From NCBI RefSeq assembly GCF_003308995.1, contig NZ_QFFJ01000001.1, positions 1,302,001-1,366,000 on the forward strand: a stretch of DNA of 64,000 nucleotides. The letters run 5' to 3'. Source of the DNA: Chitinophaga flava. GTDB lineage: Bacteria; Bacteroidota; Bacteroidia; Chitinophagales; Chitinophagaceae. The notes under the pieces were generated by a model. The model was given only the letters and a program-made list of their open reading frames with translations. It searched no databases and was not told the DNA's origin. Shown one piece after another: positions 27,102-35,612 of this stretch. A program made the translations under genes and the position numbers. Position 1 is the stretch's first letter; each line of letters opens with the position of its first letter.

Positions 27102-27150
27102 GAAGAAGCCGGCTTGTTTAGCTAAATAACCGGCTTCTTCATTTCTTTTT
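27102..27150 (+). terminator. Terminator upstream of the oxidase genes
   Basis: An 11-bp stem (GAAGAAGCCGG with CCGGCTTCTTC, arms 27102-27112 and 27130-27140) is followed by ATTTCTTTTT. The next promoter overlaps its T tract. Confidence 0.85.
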
Positions 27151-27176
27151 GGTGGGATATGTCTGCATTAGCTTTG
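27148..27176 (+). promoter_or_regulatory. Promoter of the cytochrome-bearing oxidase operon
   Basis: TTTG at 27148-27151 and TAGCTTTG at 27169-27176 with a 17-base spacer. It sets the translation start at 27198 rather than at an in-frame ATG at 27159, which would lie upstream of the transcription start. Confidence 0.72.
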
Positions 27177-27197
27177 CAGAAAGTAAAATACTACCAA

Positions 27198-28679
27198 ATG
27201 GATTTCCCAATGTTTCATCTTGACTGGTTAAATGACCGGTTCCTTATTGCTATGATTGCCATCATACATGTTTTTATTAATCATGGTTTGGCAGTTGGAT
27301 TCATACCTTATATTACCTGGTTGGAACAACGGGGAGTGAGAATGTCTGGCACTTCACAAATCACCAATCCTGTATGGGATGATATGGTATATAGGAAAAT
27401 GAAGGTAGCCTTTATTATCACCACTACCCTGGGTGCCATGACAGGCGTTGGCATCTGGTTTTCTGCAGCGTTAATTAGTCCGTCTTCAATTGGAAGCCTC
27501 ATCCGCGTATTTTATTTTGCATGGTTTGTGGAGTGGCTGACGTTTGTAACAGAAGTAGTGTTAATAATGATCTACTTTCTCACCTGGAAGAATGCAAATA
27601 CGACACTTAAATCCAAACTACGCCACATAAGGTTTGGATGGTTCCTTTCCATATTTTCCTGGATAACCATGGCTATCATTGTCTCTATCTTAGGTTTCAT
27701 GATGGACCCCGGTAACTGGAACAAGCATCATAGTCTGCTGAATGGATTTACCAATCCTATTTATTTGCCTCAGTTGTTTTTCCGAACTCCGGCCGCGATG
27801 GTCTTGGGTGGCATTTTCGGTATGTTGTTAACGACCATCTTCGCAAAGAAGCATACTGCTGAAAGAAGTATCGCATTAAAAAGTGCATCAAAATGGATAT
27901 TGTTGTGGGCTCCTGTAGCATTGGTGGCGGCCTATATATACTATCATGCCATGCCCGAGGCGATGCGCTTTAATATGAGTACCGCAGTGGGCACTATCGA
28001 ATTCTCTCAGTACTATAAATTACTTAGTTACATCATTCCCGGCACTGTTTCATTGGTGGTGATTGTCAGCATATGGGCATTACTGCGGCCAAGGTCAATC
28101 CGCTTCGTCATTGTGCTGGTACCATGCCTGGCTGCATTTGGGTTCCTTGGCATTTTCGAGCGCGTGAGAGAGTTTATCAGAAAACCATATGTGATCGGAG
28201 GATATATGTATTCGAATCTGCTACGGGAAGAAGACTATCCACTTTACAAAAGGGATGGTATTTTAAAATATGCTACCTATGCTAATACAGCGGAGATAAC
28301 AGCAGAAAATAAGCTTGCGGCCGGCCGCGATGTATTTATGCTGTCATGCAGCCGCTGTCATACTACAAATGGTATCAACTCCATTGTAGAAGTATTTGAG
28401 CGAATATACGGAGCTGGGAAACCGCTGGATGAAAACTCAATGGAAGCCTATATCCCCAATATGCATAACGGAAGAACATATATGCCACCATTTCCCGGAA
28501 ATAAAAAAGAGTTAAAAGCATTGGCTACATATATAAGACACCTTCAGCTAAGCGGAGAAGCGCTGGGTGGCGCTCAAACAGAAGGAGTAACCGTTAATCC
28601 GCAAAATAATATCCAGGCTGCCGAAGAGCTGATGAAAACGAATGAGAAGACGATGGCAGATAATGAATTGAATAAATAA
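27198..28679 (+). CDS. CydA-like membrane subunit with C-terminal cytochrome c domain
   Basis: A 493-aa protein, starting at 27198 on promoter evidence. About nine hydrophobic segments in the first 340 residues follow the cytochrome bd subunit I layout: an early helix with His residues (FLIAMIAIIHVFINHGLAVG) and TTLGAMTGVGIWFSA, comparable to the conserved GVATG region of CydA. A mono-heme cytochrome c domain follows, with CSRCH at 384-388 and a likely Met ligand downstream (NGRTYMPPF). The c domain suggests electrons arrive from or leave to c-type carriers rather than only quinol. CydA superfamily branches fused to cytochrome c are known; the exact branch and activity need a tree. The next gene is 30 bases downstream. 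Confidence 0.78.
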   Translation: MDFPMFHLDWLNDRFLIAMIAIIHVFINHGLAVGFIPYITWLEQRGVRMSGTSQITNPVWDDMVYRKMKVAFIITTTLGAMTGVGIWFSAALISPSSIGSLIRVFYFAWFVEWLTFVTEVVLIMIYFLTWKNANTTLKSKLRHIRFGWFLSIFSWITMAIIVSILGFMMDPGNWNKHHSLLNGFTNPIYLPQLFFRTPAAMVLGGIFGMLLTTIFAKKHTAERSIALKSASKWILLWAPVALVAAYIYYHAMPEAMRFNMSTAVGTIEFSQYYKLLSYIIPGTVSLVVIVSIWALLRPRSIRFVIVLVPCLAAFGFLGIFERVREFIRKPYVIGGYMYSNLLREEDYPLYKRDGILKYATYANTAEITAENKLAAGRDVFMLSCSRCHTTNGINSIVEVFERIYGAGKPLDENSMEAYIPNMHNGRTYMPPFPGNKKELKALATYIRHLQLSGEALGGAQTEGVTVNPQNNIQAAEELMKTNEKTMADNELNK

Positions 28680-28709
28680 CAGTAGCTGAAAATTAATATT
28701 AAATCCAAC

Positions 28710-30050
28710 ATGATCACTTTACTACAGGCCAACACACCCGTCCCCAGAGACATTCCACTTGAGCTTCCTTTACCGGAATGGATATTGATAGCACTTTTGA
28801 TATTATCTTTTCTGGCACATATCGTATTTGTAAACCTGATGTTAGGTGGTTCTATACTAACACTATGGGCACAGATCAAAGGTCTGAAAAACAAAGAATA
28901 TGACACGCTGGCACATGAAATTGCGAAGACGATAACAGTTAACAAAAGTCTTGCAGTGGTATTGGGAGTAGCACCATTACTCAGCATCAATACCCTTTAC
29001 ACAGTATACTTTTACTCTGCCAATGCATTGACAGGGCTCATGTGGATTTCAATTATTCCACTCGTCACGATTGCTTTTCTCTTAACTTATCTGCATAAAT
29101 ACACCTGGCATAAGCTCGATAATAATAAACCACTGCATATCTCAATTATTGCGGCAGCTGTATTGGTTTTTCTGTTCATCCCCTTGATTTTTTTAACCAA
29201 TATCAATCTGATGTTATTCCCTGAAAAATGGGGTACCATTAAAGGATTTGTGAGTGCGTTAACACTACCAAATGTATTTCCACGTTATCTCCACTTTATC
29301 TGTGCATCCATGGCAGTTACAGGTTTGTTCCTGTTTTGGTATGTCGGCAGGAAAAAATATGCTTTTGAAAGTTATTTCCATACACTTACCCGCTATGATA
29401 TCAAGAAAAAGGCATACTCCCTGACATTCGCGATGTCATTGTTTCAATTTATGATTGGCCCCATTGTACTATTAACGTTACCATCAAAGGGAGTTAAATG
29501 GAATCTTATCCTGGTAATATTTTCCGGTGCGGTCATTGCGTTGCCGGCAATGTACCAGATGTGGAAAGCTATTACCGGGCCGCCTGAGAATATTGACAGA
29601 CATTATGGAAAAGTGATTATTGCAATGACAATAACGGTGCTGTTTATGGGAAGTGGCAGGCATATTTACCGGGCGAATGCATTGGCTCCCCATAAAAAGC
29701 TGATGGCTGCCAAAACAGCTGAATTCGAAAAGATATCCGCTGAAGCCAGGCTGCATCCACCCGTGGAAGATGAAAATCCGGTTGAAATTGATTCCTCCCT
29801 TGGCGGGGCGGCAAAAGGAGCTGCCATATTCCAGTCAAACTGCAGCGCGTGTCACAAACCACATGAAAAGCTGGTAGGCCCCCCAATGACCGAAATGGCT
29901 AACATATATCATGATAACGAAATGGGATTAAAAAGCTGGATTAAGGCACCAGGGAAAAAACGTGCCGGATATCCTCAGATGCCGGGCTTCCCACAACTGT
30001 CAGAAGCCGATCTCAATGAATTGACTAAATACATTCTCTCAATCAAATAA
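28710..30050 (+). CDS. Second polytopic membrane subunit with C-terminal cytochrome c domain
   Basis: A 446-aa protein with about nine membrane segments, including LAHIVFVNLMLGGSILTLWA and FPRYLHFICASMAVTGLFLFW, whose His residues could be heme ligands. The C terminus is a cytochrome c domain: CSACH at 378-382 and Met ligand 424 in YPQMPGF. The overall plan mirrors the preceding protein, so the two probably form one heterodimeric complex in the inner membrane with both heme c groups in the periplasm. It recalls a CydA-related rather than a CydB subunit. Electron donor and acceptor are unknown. Confidence 0.75.
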   Translation: MITLLQANTPVPRDIPLELPLPEWILIALLILSFLAHIVFVNLMLGGSILTLWAQIKGLKNKEYDTLAHEIAKTITVNKSLAVVLGVAPLLSINTLYTVYFYSANALTGLMWISIIPLVTIAFLLTYLHKYTWHKLDNNKPLHISIIAAAVLVFLFIPLIFLTNINLMLFPEKWGTIKGFVSALTLPNVFPRYLHFICASMAVTGLFLFWYVGRKKYAFESYFHTLTRYDIKKKAYSLTFAMSLFQFMIGPIVLLTLPSKGVKWNLILVIFSGAVIALPAMYQMWKAITGPPENIDRHYGKVIIAMTITVLFMGSGRHIYRANALAPHKKLMAAKTAEFEKISAEARLHPPVEDENPVEIDSSLGGAAKGAAIFQSNCSACHKPHEKLVGPPMTEMANIYHDNEMGLKSWIKAPGKKRAGYPQMPGFPQLSEADLNELTKYILSIK

Positions 30051-30057
30051 ACTTATA

Positions 30058-30225
30058 ATGTGGACGACTATTTTTATCATTGCTATTGTACTGCTCATTT
30101 TGGGAATTCTCAGACAGCTGATCATCCTCAGCACTACCATTCAGTTTTTATCAAAAGACCCTTCCTTATTACAGCACAAAGCAAAAGAAGAGGATGAGTA
30201 TTTGTTTATAAAGGGATTATATTAA
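30058..30225 (+). CDS. Small membrane protein at the end of the oxidase operon
   Basis: Encodes 55 aa starting 8 bases after the preceding stop: one membrane helix (TTIFIIAIVLLILGILRQLI) and a charged tail (QHKAKEEDEYLFIKGLY). Small one-helix subunits (CydX/CydS-like) are common in bd-type oxidases, so it may be such a subunit. Position and shape support this; sequence homology has not been tested. Confidence 0.6.
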   Translation: MWTTIFIIAIVLLILGILRQLIILSTTIQFLSKDPSLLQHKAKEEDEYLFIKGLY

Positions 30226-30300
30226 ATGCTGACATGGTAAACTTTTTAAAGCAGCGATTATTTAGTTTTCCATATTTTTAGATCTGCCTTCTTAAATTTG

Positions 30301-30350
30301 AAGATTGAAAAAAGGTTGCGAGTGATACTCGCAACCTTTTTTTCAATCTT
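30301..30350. terminator. Strong bidirectional terminator of the oxidase operon
   Basis: A stem of about 22 bp (30301-30322 with 30328-30350, 5-nt loop) with A/T runs inside the outer stem. It lies 75 bases after the last small gene. Confidence 0.85.
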
Positions 30351-30517
30351 CAAACCCAACCGCCAGTTCATATCCGTCAAGGTCTGATGCCCCCGTTTAG
30401 TGCCACCTCTTCCCCATTAATTTTTCCAAGTCTCTTTAAAACCACAAACGATTTCTTCTAATAACATTCTAATAAATTTCTGTCCTAATCCTAATAGCCC
30501 TTTCAAACGAAGCGCTC

Positions 30518-30525
30518 TACTTTTG
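30518..30525 (+). promoter_or_regulatory. -7 box of the SusC/SusD leader transcript
   Basis: TACTTTTG matches TAnnTTTG. It predicts a transcription start near 30532, about 360 bases before the SusC start, leaving a long structured leader. A clear -33 element was not found. Confidence 0.6.
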
Positions 30526-30561
30526 CAGCGCATTAACAAGACCAATGCAATAAACAGTATA

Positions 30562-30600
30562 ATGGATACAGAACCTCCAAGTTGGTACCGCTATTATTAA
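30562..30600 (+). CDS. Leader peptide ORF 1 (12 codons)
   Basis: Encodes MDTEPPSWYRYY and stops. The run Trp-Tyr-Arg-Tyr-Tyr at the very end is the kind of composition seen in regulatory leader peptides. It lies 37 bases after the -7 box and 16 bases before a hairpin that buries the start codon of the next ORF. A regulatory role is inferred. Confidence 0.5.
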   Translation: MDTEPPSWYRYY

Positions 30601-30616
30601 CCTTCCCATTGTAGAG

Positions 30617-30658
30617 ATGACTTTCGTTGTCTTCCCAATGTGGAAAAAACGAAGTCAT
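30617..30658 (+). promoter_or_regulatory. Hairpin sequestering the start of leader ORF 2
   Basis: ATGACTTTCGTT (30617-30628) pairs with AACGAAGTCAT (30648-30658) with one bulged T. The right arm includes the first two bases of the ATG at 30657, so translation of ORF 2 would need the hairpin opened. Confidence 0.6.
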
Positions 30659-30767
30659 GTTCAAGTTCAAATCTTTATTTAAGAAAACGCGGCATGAGAA
30701 CAATGTCTATCCTTTAGACATTGTTGCTGCACCTTGCCTTCCGCAGCGGTATCGACCACCATCGTGA
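30657..30767 (+). CDS. Leader ORF 2 (36 codons)
   Basis: Encodes a basic start (MFKFKSLFKKTRHENN) then YPLDIVAAPCLPQRYRPPS. It stops 2 bases before another hairpin and about 125 bases before the SusC start. The Pro-rich end YRPPS contrasts with PPSWYRYY of ORF 1. It may be a regulatory leader, a small secreted or modified peptide, or noise. No modification enzyme is nearby, which favours a regulatory role. Confidence 0.5.
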   Translation: MFKFKSLFKKTRHENNVYPLDIVAAPCLPQRYRPPS

Positions 30768-30769
30768 CT

Positions 30770-30813
30770 ATTGCGGGAAAAAATTATTTTCTCCCACATT
30801 TTTTTTCCGCAAT
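30770..30813 (+). promoter_or_regulatory. Hairpin between leader ORF 2 and SusC
   Basis: ATTGCGG plus six As (30770-30783) pairs with six Ts plus CCGCAAT (30801-30813) around a 17-nt loop. It lacks a T tract after the stem, so it is an attenuator-like structure or processing signal rather than a plain terminator. Confidence 0.55.
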
Positions 30814-30893
30814 TCCGACAAATCCAAAATTAACAGCACTGATGCTGCATGGCAATGCCATGCCTGAAGAAAACCATCACAAATTCAGAAATT

Positions 30894-33800
30894 ATGCAGA
30901 TCAAAACTACAATCAACAGTTTAGGAATCATCTGGCTGCTGCTTATCACTCCGCTTGCTGGTCTTTTTGCGCAGGGTATCCTTTCGGGGAAGGTGACCTC
31001 TGACAAAGGCGAGGCACTACCCGGTGTAAGTATTATGGTAAAAGGTAGCGGCCGGGGAACGACCACAGATTCAGCAGGTGTTTACAGGATCAATTTACCT
31101 ACGGGTGCGTGTGAATTATCTTTCAGCCTGATGGGATATAAGACCAAACAAACTACCGGGCATGTGCCATCTACACTCAATGTTGTATTAGAGCTGGCAT
31201 CTCAGGACTTGACAGAGATCATCATTACCACAGGGCTAGCCACCGGAATTAAGAAGAGCAATGCTGCCAATTCAATAGTATCCTTATCCGCAAACCGCCT
31301 GACGGGTACGGTGGTTCCTTCCACACTGGATGGCGCATTCAGCGGAAAAATCGTGGGTGCTACGATTACACAAATGAGCGGCGCACCGGGTGGTGGCATA
31401 TCGATGCAACTAAGAGGGATATCCTCTATTACCGGCAGTTCACAGCCGTTGTTTATCCTGGATGGCGTCATTATCAATGATGCCAGTTTCGATGCCGGCA
31501 GGGGCACCAATGCATTTAATGGGTCTAACAGCATTTCCAAGGGACAGGACAACCTGGCCAATCGGCTGGCCGACCTGAACGCCGCGGATATAGCATCCGT
31601 AGAGATATTAAAAGGTTCCAGCGCAGCAGCCATCTATGGCACCCTCGCCAATGCCGGAGTGGTGATCATCACAACCAAAAAAGGTAGCATAGGTCCTACC
31701 AAAGTTAGCCTTACACAGGATGTAGCTGCCATCTCTGCTACGAAATTTTTACCCTACGGAAGTTGGGATGCCACCAAGATCAGGGCTTTCTATAGTGATA
31801 CCGCCCAACAGAATACAGAGATTGCCGCCTATGATGCTGCCAAAGCTGCAGGGCATATCTATAATTACCCAAAAGAAATTTATGGCCGTACAGCCATTGG
31901 CACCTATAGTCAGCTCGGCATATCCGGCGGATCGGAAAAAACCAGGTTTTATATATCCGGTGGCTACAACCATGAGGATGGACTCACCAAAAACACCGGT
32001 TTCCAACGCGCTACGCTCCGTGCTAATATCAATCATACAATCAATGACAGATGGGATTTCCAACTCAATTCCAACTTTATCAATAATGTTACAAACCGGG
32101 GCTGGGAAAACAATGATAACAATGGCGTCAATATCGGCACCAATCTGACTTCACTGCCCGCTTATGCACAGATCCATCGCTTGCCCGATGGGACATATCC
32201 TGTTAATCCATATTATGCAGAAAACCCCTTTCATGTTATCGATGCATTCATCAACCAGGAAACAACCAACCGGCTGATCGAATCTTTCTCTACCAATTAT
32301 ATGCTGATCAAAAATGAGCGCGATCAGTTAAAAGCCAGCTTCCAGGGTGGGTTTGATTATTTGCTGACGGAAGCTAAGCTCTATGCTCCGGCAGATGCGC
32401 AGTCCCAGATCAATGCCATCAGCGGTTATCCCGGTGCATCCAGGTTTACCAATAACAGGAATATGAATACCAATTTCCAGTTGGCACTGGTCAATACAGT
32501 ATTTGGTGATCGATTTACGAATAAAACCTCTGCCGGATTGGTGCGCTTCAATCAAAACCTGTCTGTCAATGCAGTTCAGGGAGAAGGGTTGGTAACCGGT
32601 CAGGAGAATCCGAATAACGCTGTAGTACGTTCAACTTACAGTTACAATCAACAAATTATCAACGCCGGCGCTTTTCTGCAACATGAAATCAACTGGCAGG
32701 ACCGGCTCATTGCCACTGCCGCCATCCGGGTGGATAAAAACACGACAAATGCTTCTTACAATACCTTCTACCCCTTCCCCAAGGCTTCATTAGCTGCCAA
32801 CCTTACAAAATTCGATTGGTGGAATATCAGTGAGATCAACCATTTCAAACTGCGGTTTGCATATGGGGAAACGGGTGGCCCTGCAGCTTTTGGCAGCAAT
32901 TACAGCCAGCTGAATCCAACCGTATACCAGAATACCCTGGGTGTTACCGCACCCGTCACTATCGGAAACAACAAGATCAGGTATGAGATCGCCAGTGAGA
33001 TGGAATATGGTGCAGACCTGGGCTTCTTCGACAACCGGATCACTCTGGAACTGACGTATTATGACAAGAAGGTCAGGAATCTGCTGCAACCTTTTATACT
33101 GGCGCCCTCTGTAGGCTATGAAAGCATTACCGGTTATCCGATCGGCGATCTACAGAATAGAGGACTGGAAGTATCGCTCGGTTTTACTCCGCTGAATAAG
33201 CCCAATGTGAAGTGGAACTCTACGCTCAACTATTGGTATAACAGGAGCAAGATGACGAGACTCATCATTCCACCTGCCGCTGCAGGACCCAATCTGGGAG
33301 CTTTATACGGATTCAATGAACTCCGGGTAGGCCAGTCGCCGACTGCTTTTGTTGGAACGCCGGTTCAACCAGATGGCTCTTTGACCCTTTATGGAGATGC
33401 GCAGCCCAAATTTCAGTTGAGCAGCTTTAACCAGATAGACTTTTTAAAACACTTTCAACTTTCTTTTTTACTCCACTGGAATTACGGCAGTTATGTCAGC
33501 AATTTCACCCGGTTCCAGTTAGACCAGGGTGGACAAAGCCCCGACTGGATGGTACCGACCCATCTCGATGCTTCCGGCAATAAGATACCCGGGGCCTCTA
33601 TTCCGACAGGCCTTGCCAGACAAAAGGGTTTAACCGCAGCCTATTTTATCGAAGATGCCAGCTATATCAAGCTTCGCGAAGTTGCGCTGAATTATGTAAT
33701 AGATCAGCACAAACTTCAAAAATATTTAGGCAGCCGTATTCACGGAATCAAAGTGGGGGTATCCGCGCAAAACCTGCTAACCATCACCAAGTACACTGGT

Positions 33801-33911
33801 TTTGATCCCGAGGTCTCTGCTTTCGGCCAGACTTCAGTAGGCAGCAACTACGATATCGTGAGTGCGCCTTATACCAAGCGGATATTGTTCCATCTGGGTG
33901 TCGATTTCTAA
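30894..33911 (+). CDS. SusC/RagA-family TonB-dependent outer-membrane transporter
   Basis: About 1005 aa from the Met at 30894, which gives a signal peptide ending LAGLFAQG; further upstream starts add residues that spoil it. Residues about 20-105 are the CarboxypepD_reg-like domain (GKVTSDKGEALPGVSIMVKG), followed by the TonB plug (GSSQPLFILDGVIINDASF, ILKGSSAAAIYGTLANAGVV) and a beta-barrel ending in a C-terminal aromatic (FHLGVDF). It imports a nutrient, often an oligosaccharide or peptide, with the SusD partner encoded 54 bases downstream. No hydrolase, sensor or anti-sigma gene is attached, so the substrate is unknown. Confidence 0.95.
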   Translation: MQIKTTINSLGIIWLLLITPLAGLFAQGILSGKVTSDKGEALPGVSIMVKGSGRGTTTDSAGVYRINLPTGACELSFSLMGYKTKQTTGHVPSTLNVVLELASQDLTEIIITTGLATGIKKSNAANSIVSLSANRLTGTVVPSTLDGAFSGKIVGATITQMSGAPGGGISMQLRGISSITGSSQPLFILDGVIINDASFDAGRGTNAFNGSNSISKGQDNLANRLADLNAADIASVEILKGSSAAAIYGTLANAGVVIITTKKGSIGPTKVSLTQDVAAISATKFLPYGSWDATKIRAFYSDTAQQNTEIAAYDAAKAAGHIYNYPKEIYGRTAIGTYSQLGISGGSEKTRFYISGGYNHEDGLTKNTGFQRATLRANINHTINDRWDFQLNSNFINNVTNRGWENNDNNGVNIGTNLTSLPAYAQIHRLPDGTYPVNPYYAENPFHVIDAFINQETTNRLIESFSTNYMLIKNERDQLKASFQGGFDYLLTEAKLYAPADAQSQINAISGYPGASRFTNNRNMNTNFQLALVNTVFGDRFTNKTSAGLVRFNQNLSVNAVQGEGLVTGQENPNNAVVRSTYSYNQQIINAGAFLQHEINWQDRLIATAAIRVDKNTTNASYNTFYPFPKASLAANLTKFDWWNISEINHFKLRFAYGETGGPAAFGSNYSQLNPTVYQNTLGVTAPVTIGNNKIRYEIASEMEYGADLGFFDNRITLELTYYDKKVRNLLQPFILAPSVGYESITGYPIGDLQNRGLEVSLGFTPLNKPNVKWNSTLNYWYNRSKMTRLIIPPAAAGPNLGALYGFNELRVGQSPTAFVGTPVQPDGSLTLYGDAQPKFQLSSFNQIDFLKHFQLSFLLHWNYGSYVSNFTRFQLDQGGQSPDWMVPTHLDASGNKIPGASIPTGLARQKGLTAAYFIEDASYIKLREVALNYVIDQHKLQKYLGSRIHGIKVGVSAQNLLTITKYTGFDPEVSAFGQTSVGSNYDIVSAPYTKRILFHLGVDF

Positions 33912-33965
33912 TTTAAAATAGGCTGAATATTTAATCCGATTCGTTGATTTGAAAGCAATGTTTTT

Positions 33966-35330
33966 ATGGCATACATTAAAAATAAATTGATCCCCGCTGT
34001 TGCAGGATTGATCCTGATCGTAGCAGCATCCTGTAATAAAATTATTGACACGCCTGATGTAACCAACCCGAATGGAGCCGAGCTTTCGACGGTATTGACC
34101 AATGCCTCCCGTACCCAGCTGCAGCAATTGGCCACCGGAACTTTTTCTGCCATGCGTACCGGTTACAATACCAATCCGGGAAATGGGACGAGCAGTTATG
34201 AGTCCTATTGCAAAGTAACAGGAACGCTGGGCCGGGAAGTATATGTGATCAATAGCTCAGAGACCAGGTGGGTTAATGAACTGGCCGGATTAAACGGAGC
34301 GCTCGATCCCGGGGCCTTCTACAATGGATATTATTTTTCCTTTAGCAACGCCCGGCAAACGGCCGCTATATTCCAGCTGTCTGCCTTAAATACTAACGCT
34401 ATCAACAGCCAGGAGAAATCAGGCATACTGGGTTTTACCAATACAGTCATCGCCTTCGAGATGCTGCATATCCTGAATATGCAGGGAAAAAACGGTATCC
34501 GTGTGGATATGCGGGATTATCTCAACCCAGGTCCATTTGTGCCCTATGATTCGGGGCTTGCTGTCATCAGAGGACTGCTCGATACCGCCAGCGCACAACT
34601 CCAGGCGGCAGGCAGCGCCTTTATGTTCACCTGTCCTCCGGGATTTTCGGGGTTTGATCAGCCATCAACATTCCTGCAGTTTAACCGTGCGATCGCTGCG
34701 AGGGTTGCCCTTTATCAGCGGGATTGGCAGAAGGCTTTGTCTGCCCTGAATGCCAGCTATTTCGATATCAATGGGGCTTTGTCAACAGGACCGGTTTTTA
34801 ACTGGGGGGTCGCGCCAGATCTTTTGAACCCATTGTATCAACCCTTGGGCAATGCGATTTCGGTAGTGGCCAACAATGCCTTTGTTGCCGAAGCAGAACC
34901 CGGAGATGCCCGGTTGAATAAAGTTGTCCAGCGATCTTCAGCACTCAATCTGGTAGGGATATCCGGAAATTATGATGTTAATCTCTACTCTACTAACTTA
35001 ACTCCTGTATCCATTATCCGTAATGAAGAATTGATATTGATCTATGCAGAATGCATGATCCAACTGGGACAGAATTCCAATGCAGTTCAGGCGTTGAATA
35101 TCATCCGGACAAAAGCCGGGCACCTGGGTAACTACGCCGGTCAGCAAACTAAGGATGCCCTGATCGATGAACTGCTGAAACAGCGTCGTTATTCCTTATT
35201 CTATGAAGGACATCGCTGGATCGATATGCGGCGGTATGGACGACTGACGCAATTGCCAATCGACCAGCCAGGTCAGACCATCTTCGATGCCATGCCAAGG
35301 CCCCTGGCCGAGTTGAATTGGGGAAAATAG
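33966..35330 (+). CDS. SusD/RagB-family surface lipoprotein
   Basis: A 454-aa lipoprotein (lipobox VAASC, Cys23) with alpha-helical TPR-like organisation. The C terminus has the family hallmark ELLKQRRYSLFYEGHRWIDM followed by a short basic end. SusD proteins form the lid of the SusC transporter and bind the ligand outside the cell. It is shorter than many SusD proteins and lacks an obvious aromatic sugar platform that can be read by eye. It is co-transcribed with SusC and ends near conserved element copy 3. Confidence 0.92.
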   Translation: MAYIKNKLIPAVAGLILIVAASCNKIIDTPDVTNPNGAELSTVLTNASRTQLQQLATGTFSAMRTGYNTNPGNGTSSYESYCKVTGTLGREVYVINSSETRWVNELAGLNGALDPGAFYNGYYFSFSNARQTAAIFQLSALNTNAINSQEKSGILGFTNTVIAFEMLHILNMQGKNGIRVDMRDYLNPGPFVPYDSGLAVIRGLLDTASAQLQAAGSAFMFTCPPGFSGFDQPSTFLQFNRAIAARVALYQRDWQKALSALNASYFDINGALSTGPVFNWGVAPDLLNPLYQPLGNAISVVANNAFVAEAEPGDARLNKVVQRSSALNLVGISGNYDVNLYSTNLTPVSIIRNEELILIYAECMIQLGQNSNAVQALNIIRTKAGHLGNYAGQQTKDALIDELLKQRRYSLFYEGHRWIDMRRYGRLTQLPIDQPGQTIFDAMPRPLAELNWGK

Positions 35331-35409
35331 AGTTGTTTGCAGATAAAAAAGGAGGCTTATTTCACTAAGTGTGCACCCTCTAAAAATCGGCTTTCGACTA
35401 TAGGATAAA

Positions 35410-35436
35410 CTGGTTCGATAATGTTCCACCAGAGGG
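35410..35436 (+). repeat. Conserved pre-terminator element, copy 3
   Basis: Contains TGGTTCGATAAT and TTCCACCAGAGGG. Here CTGGT pairs fully with ACCAG, and AGAGGGT can also pair with ACCCTCT near 35374-35380. A terminator starts 4 bases later. Confidence 0.65.
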
Positions 35437-35440
35437 TACT

Positions 35441-35480
35441 AAAAAGGACAAATCGAAAATTGTTTCGATTTGTCCTTTTT
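35441..35480. terminator. Strong terminator after SusC/SusD
   Basis: A perfect 18-bp stem (35441-35458 with 35463-35480) and 4-nt loop with A and T runs at its ends, usable from both directions between convergent genes. Confidence 0.9.
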
Positions 35481-35612
35481 GTTTTCGGTAAAACCCGTTT
35501 CCAGCGTATATATTAGCTTAACAGCTTCGTTTAGTCAGGTGGTTCTGTAATTAATCCCGTCTAAAACCAGTTTTTCAGGGAACACCTAACCATAATCTGT
35601 CGCTTCTTCAAT

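Larger units (their letters stand above)
30226..30560. other. Intergenic region between oxidase operon and SusC leader
   Basis: It holds the terminator at 30301-30350 and, at its end, the promoter box at 30518. No gene was seen in the remaining ~160 bases. Confidence 0.5.

Noticed and set aside
30657..30767. Precursor of a ribosomally made modified peptide
   Set aside because: YPLDI loosely recalls leader motifs and the core has one Cys, but no modification, protease or export gene is near; a regulatory leader fits better.
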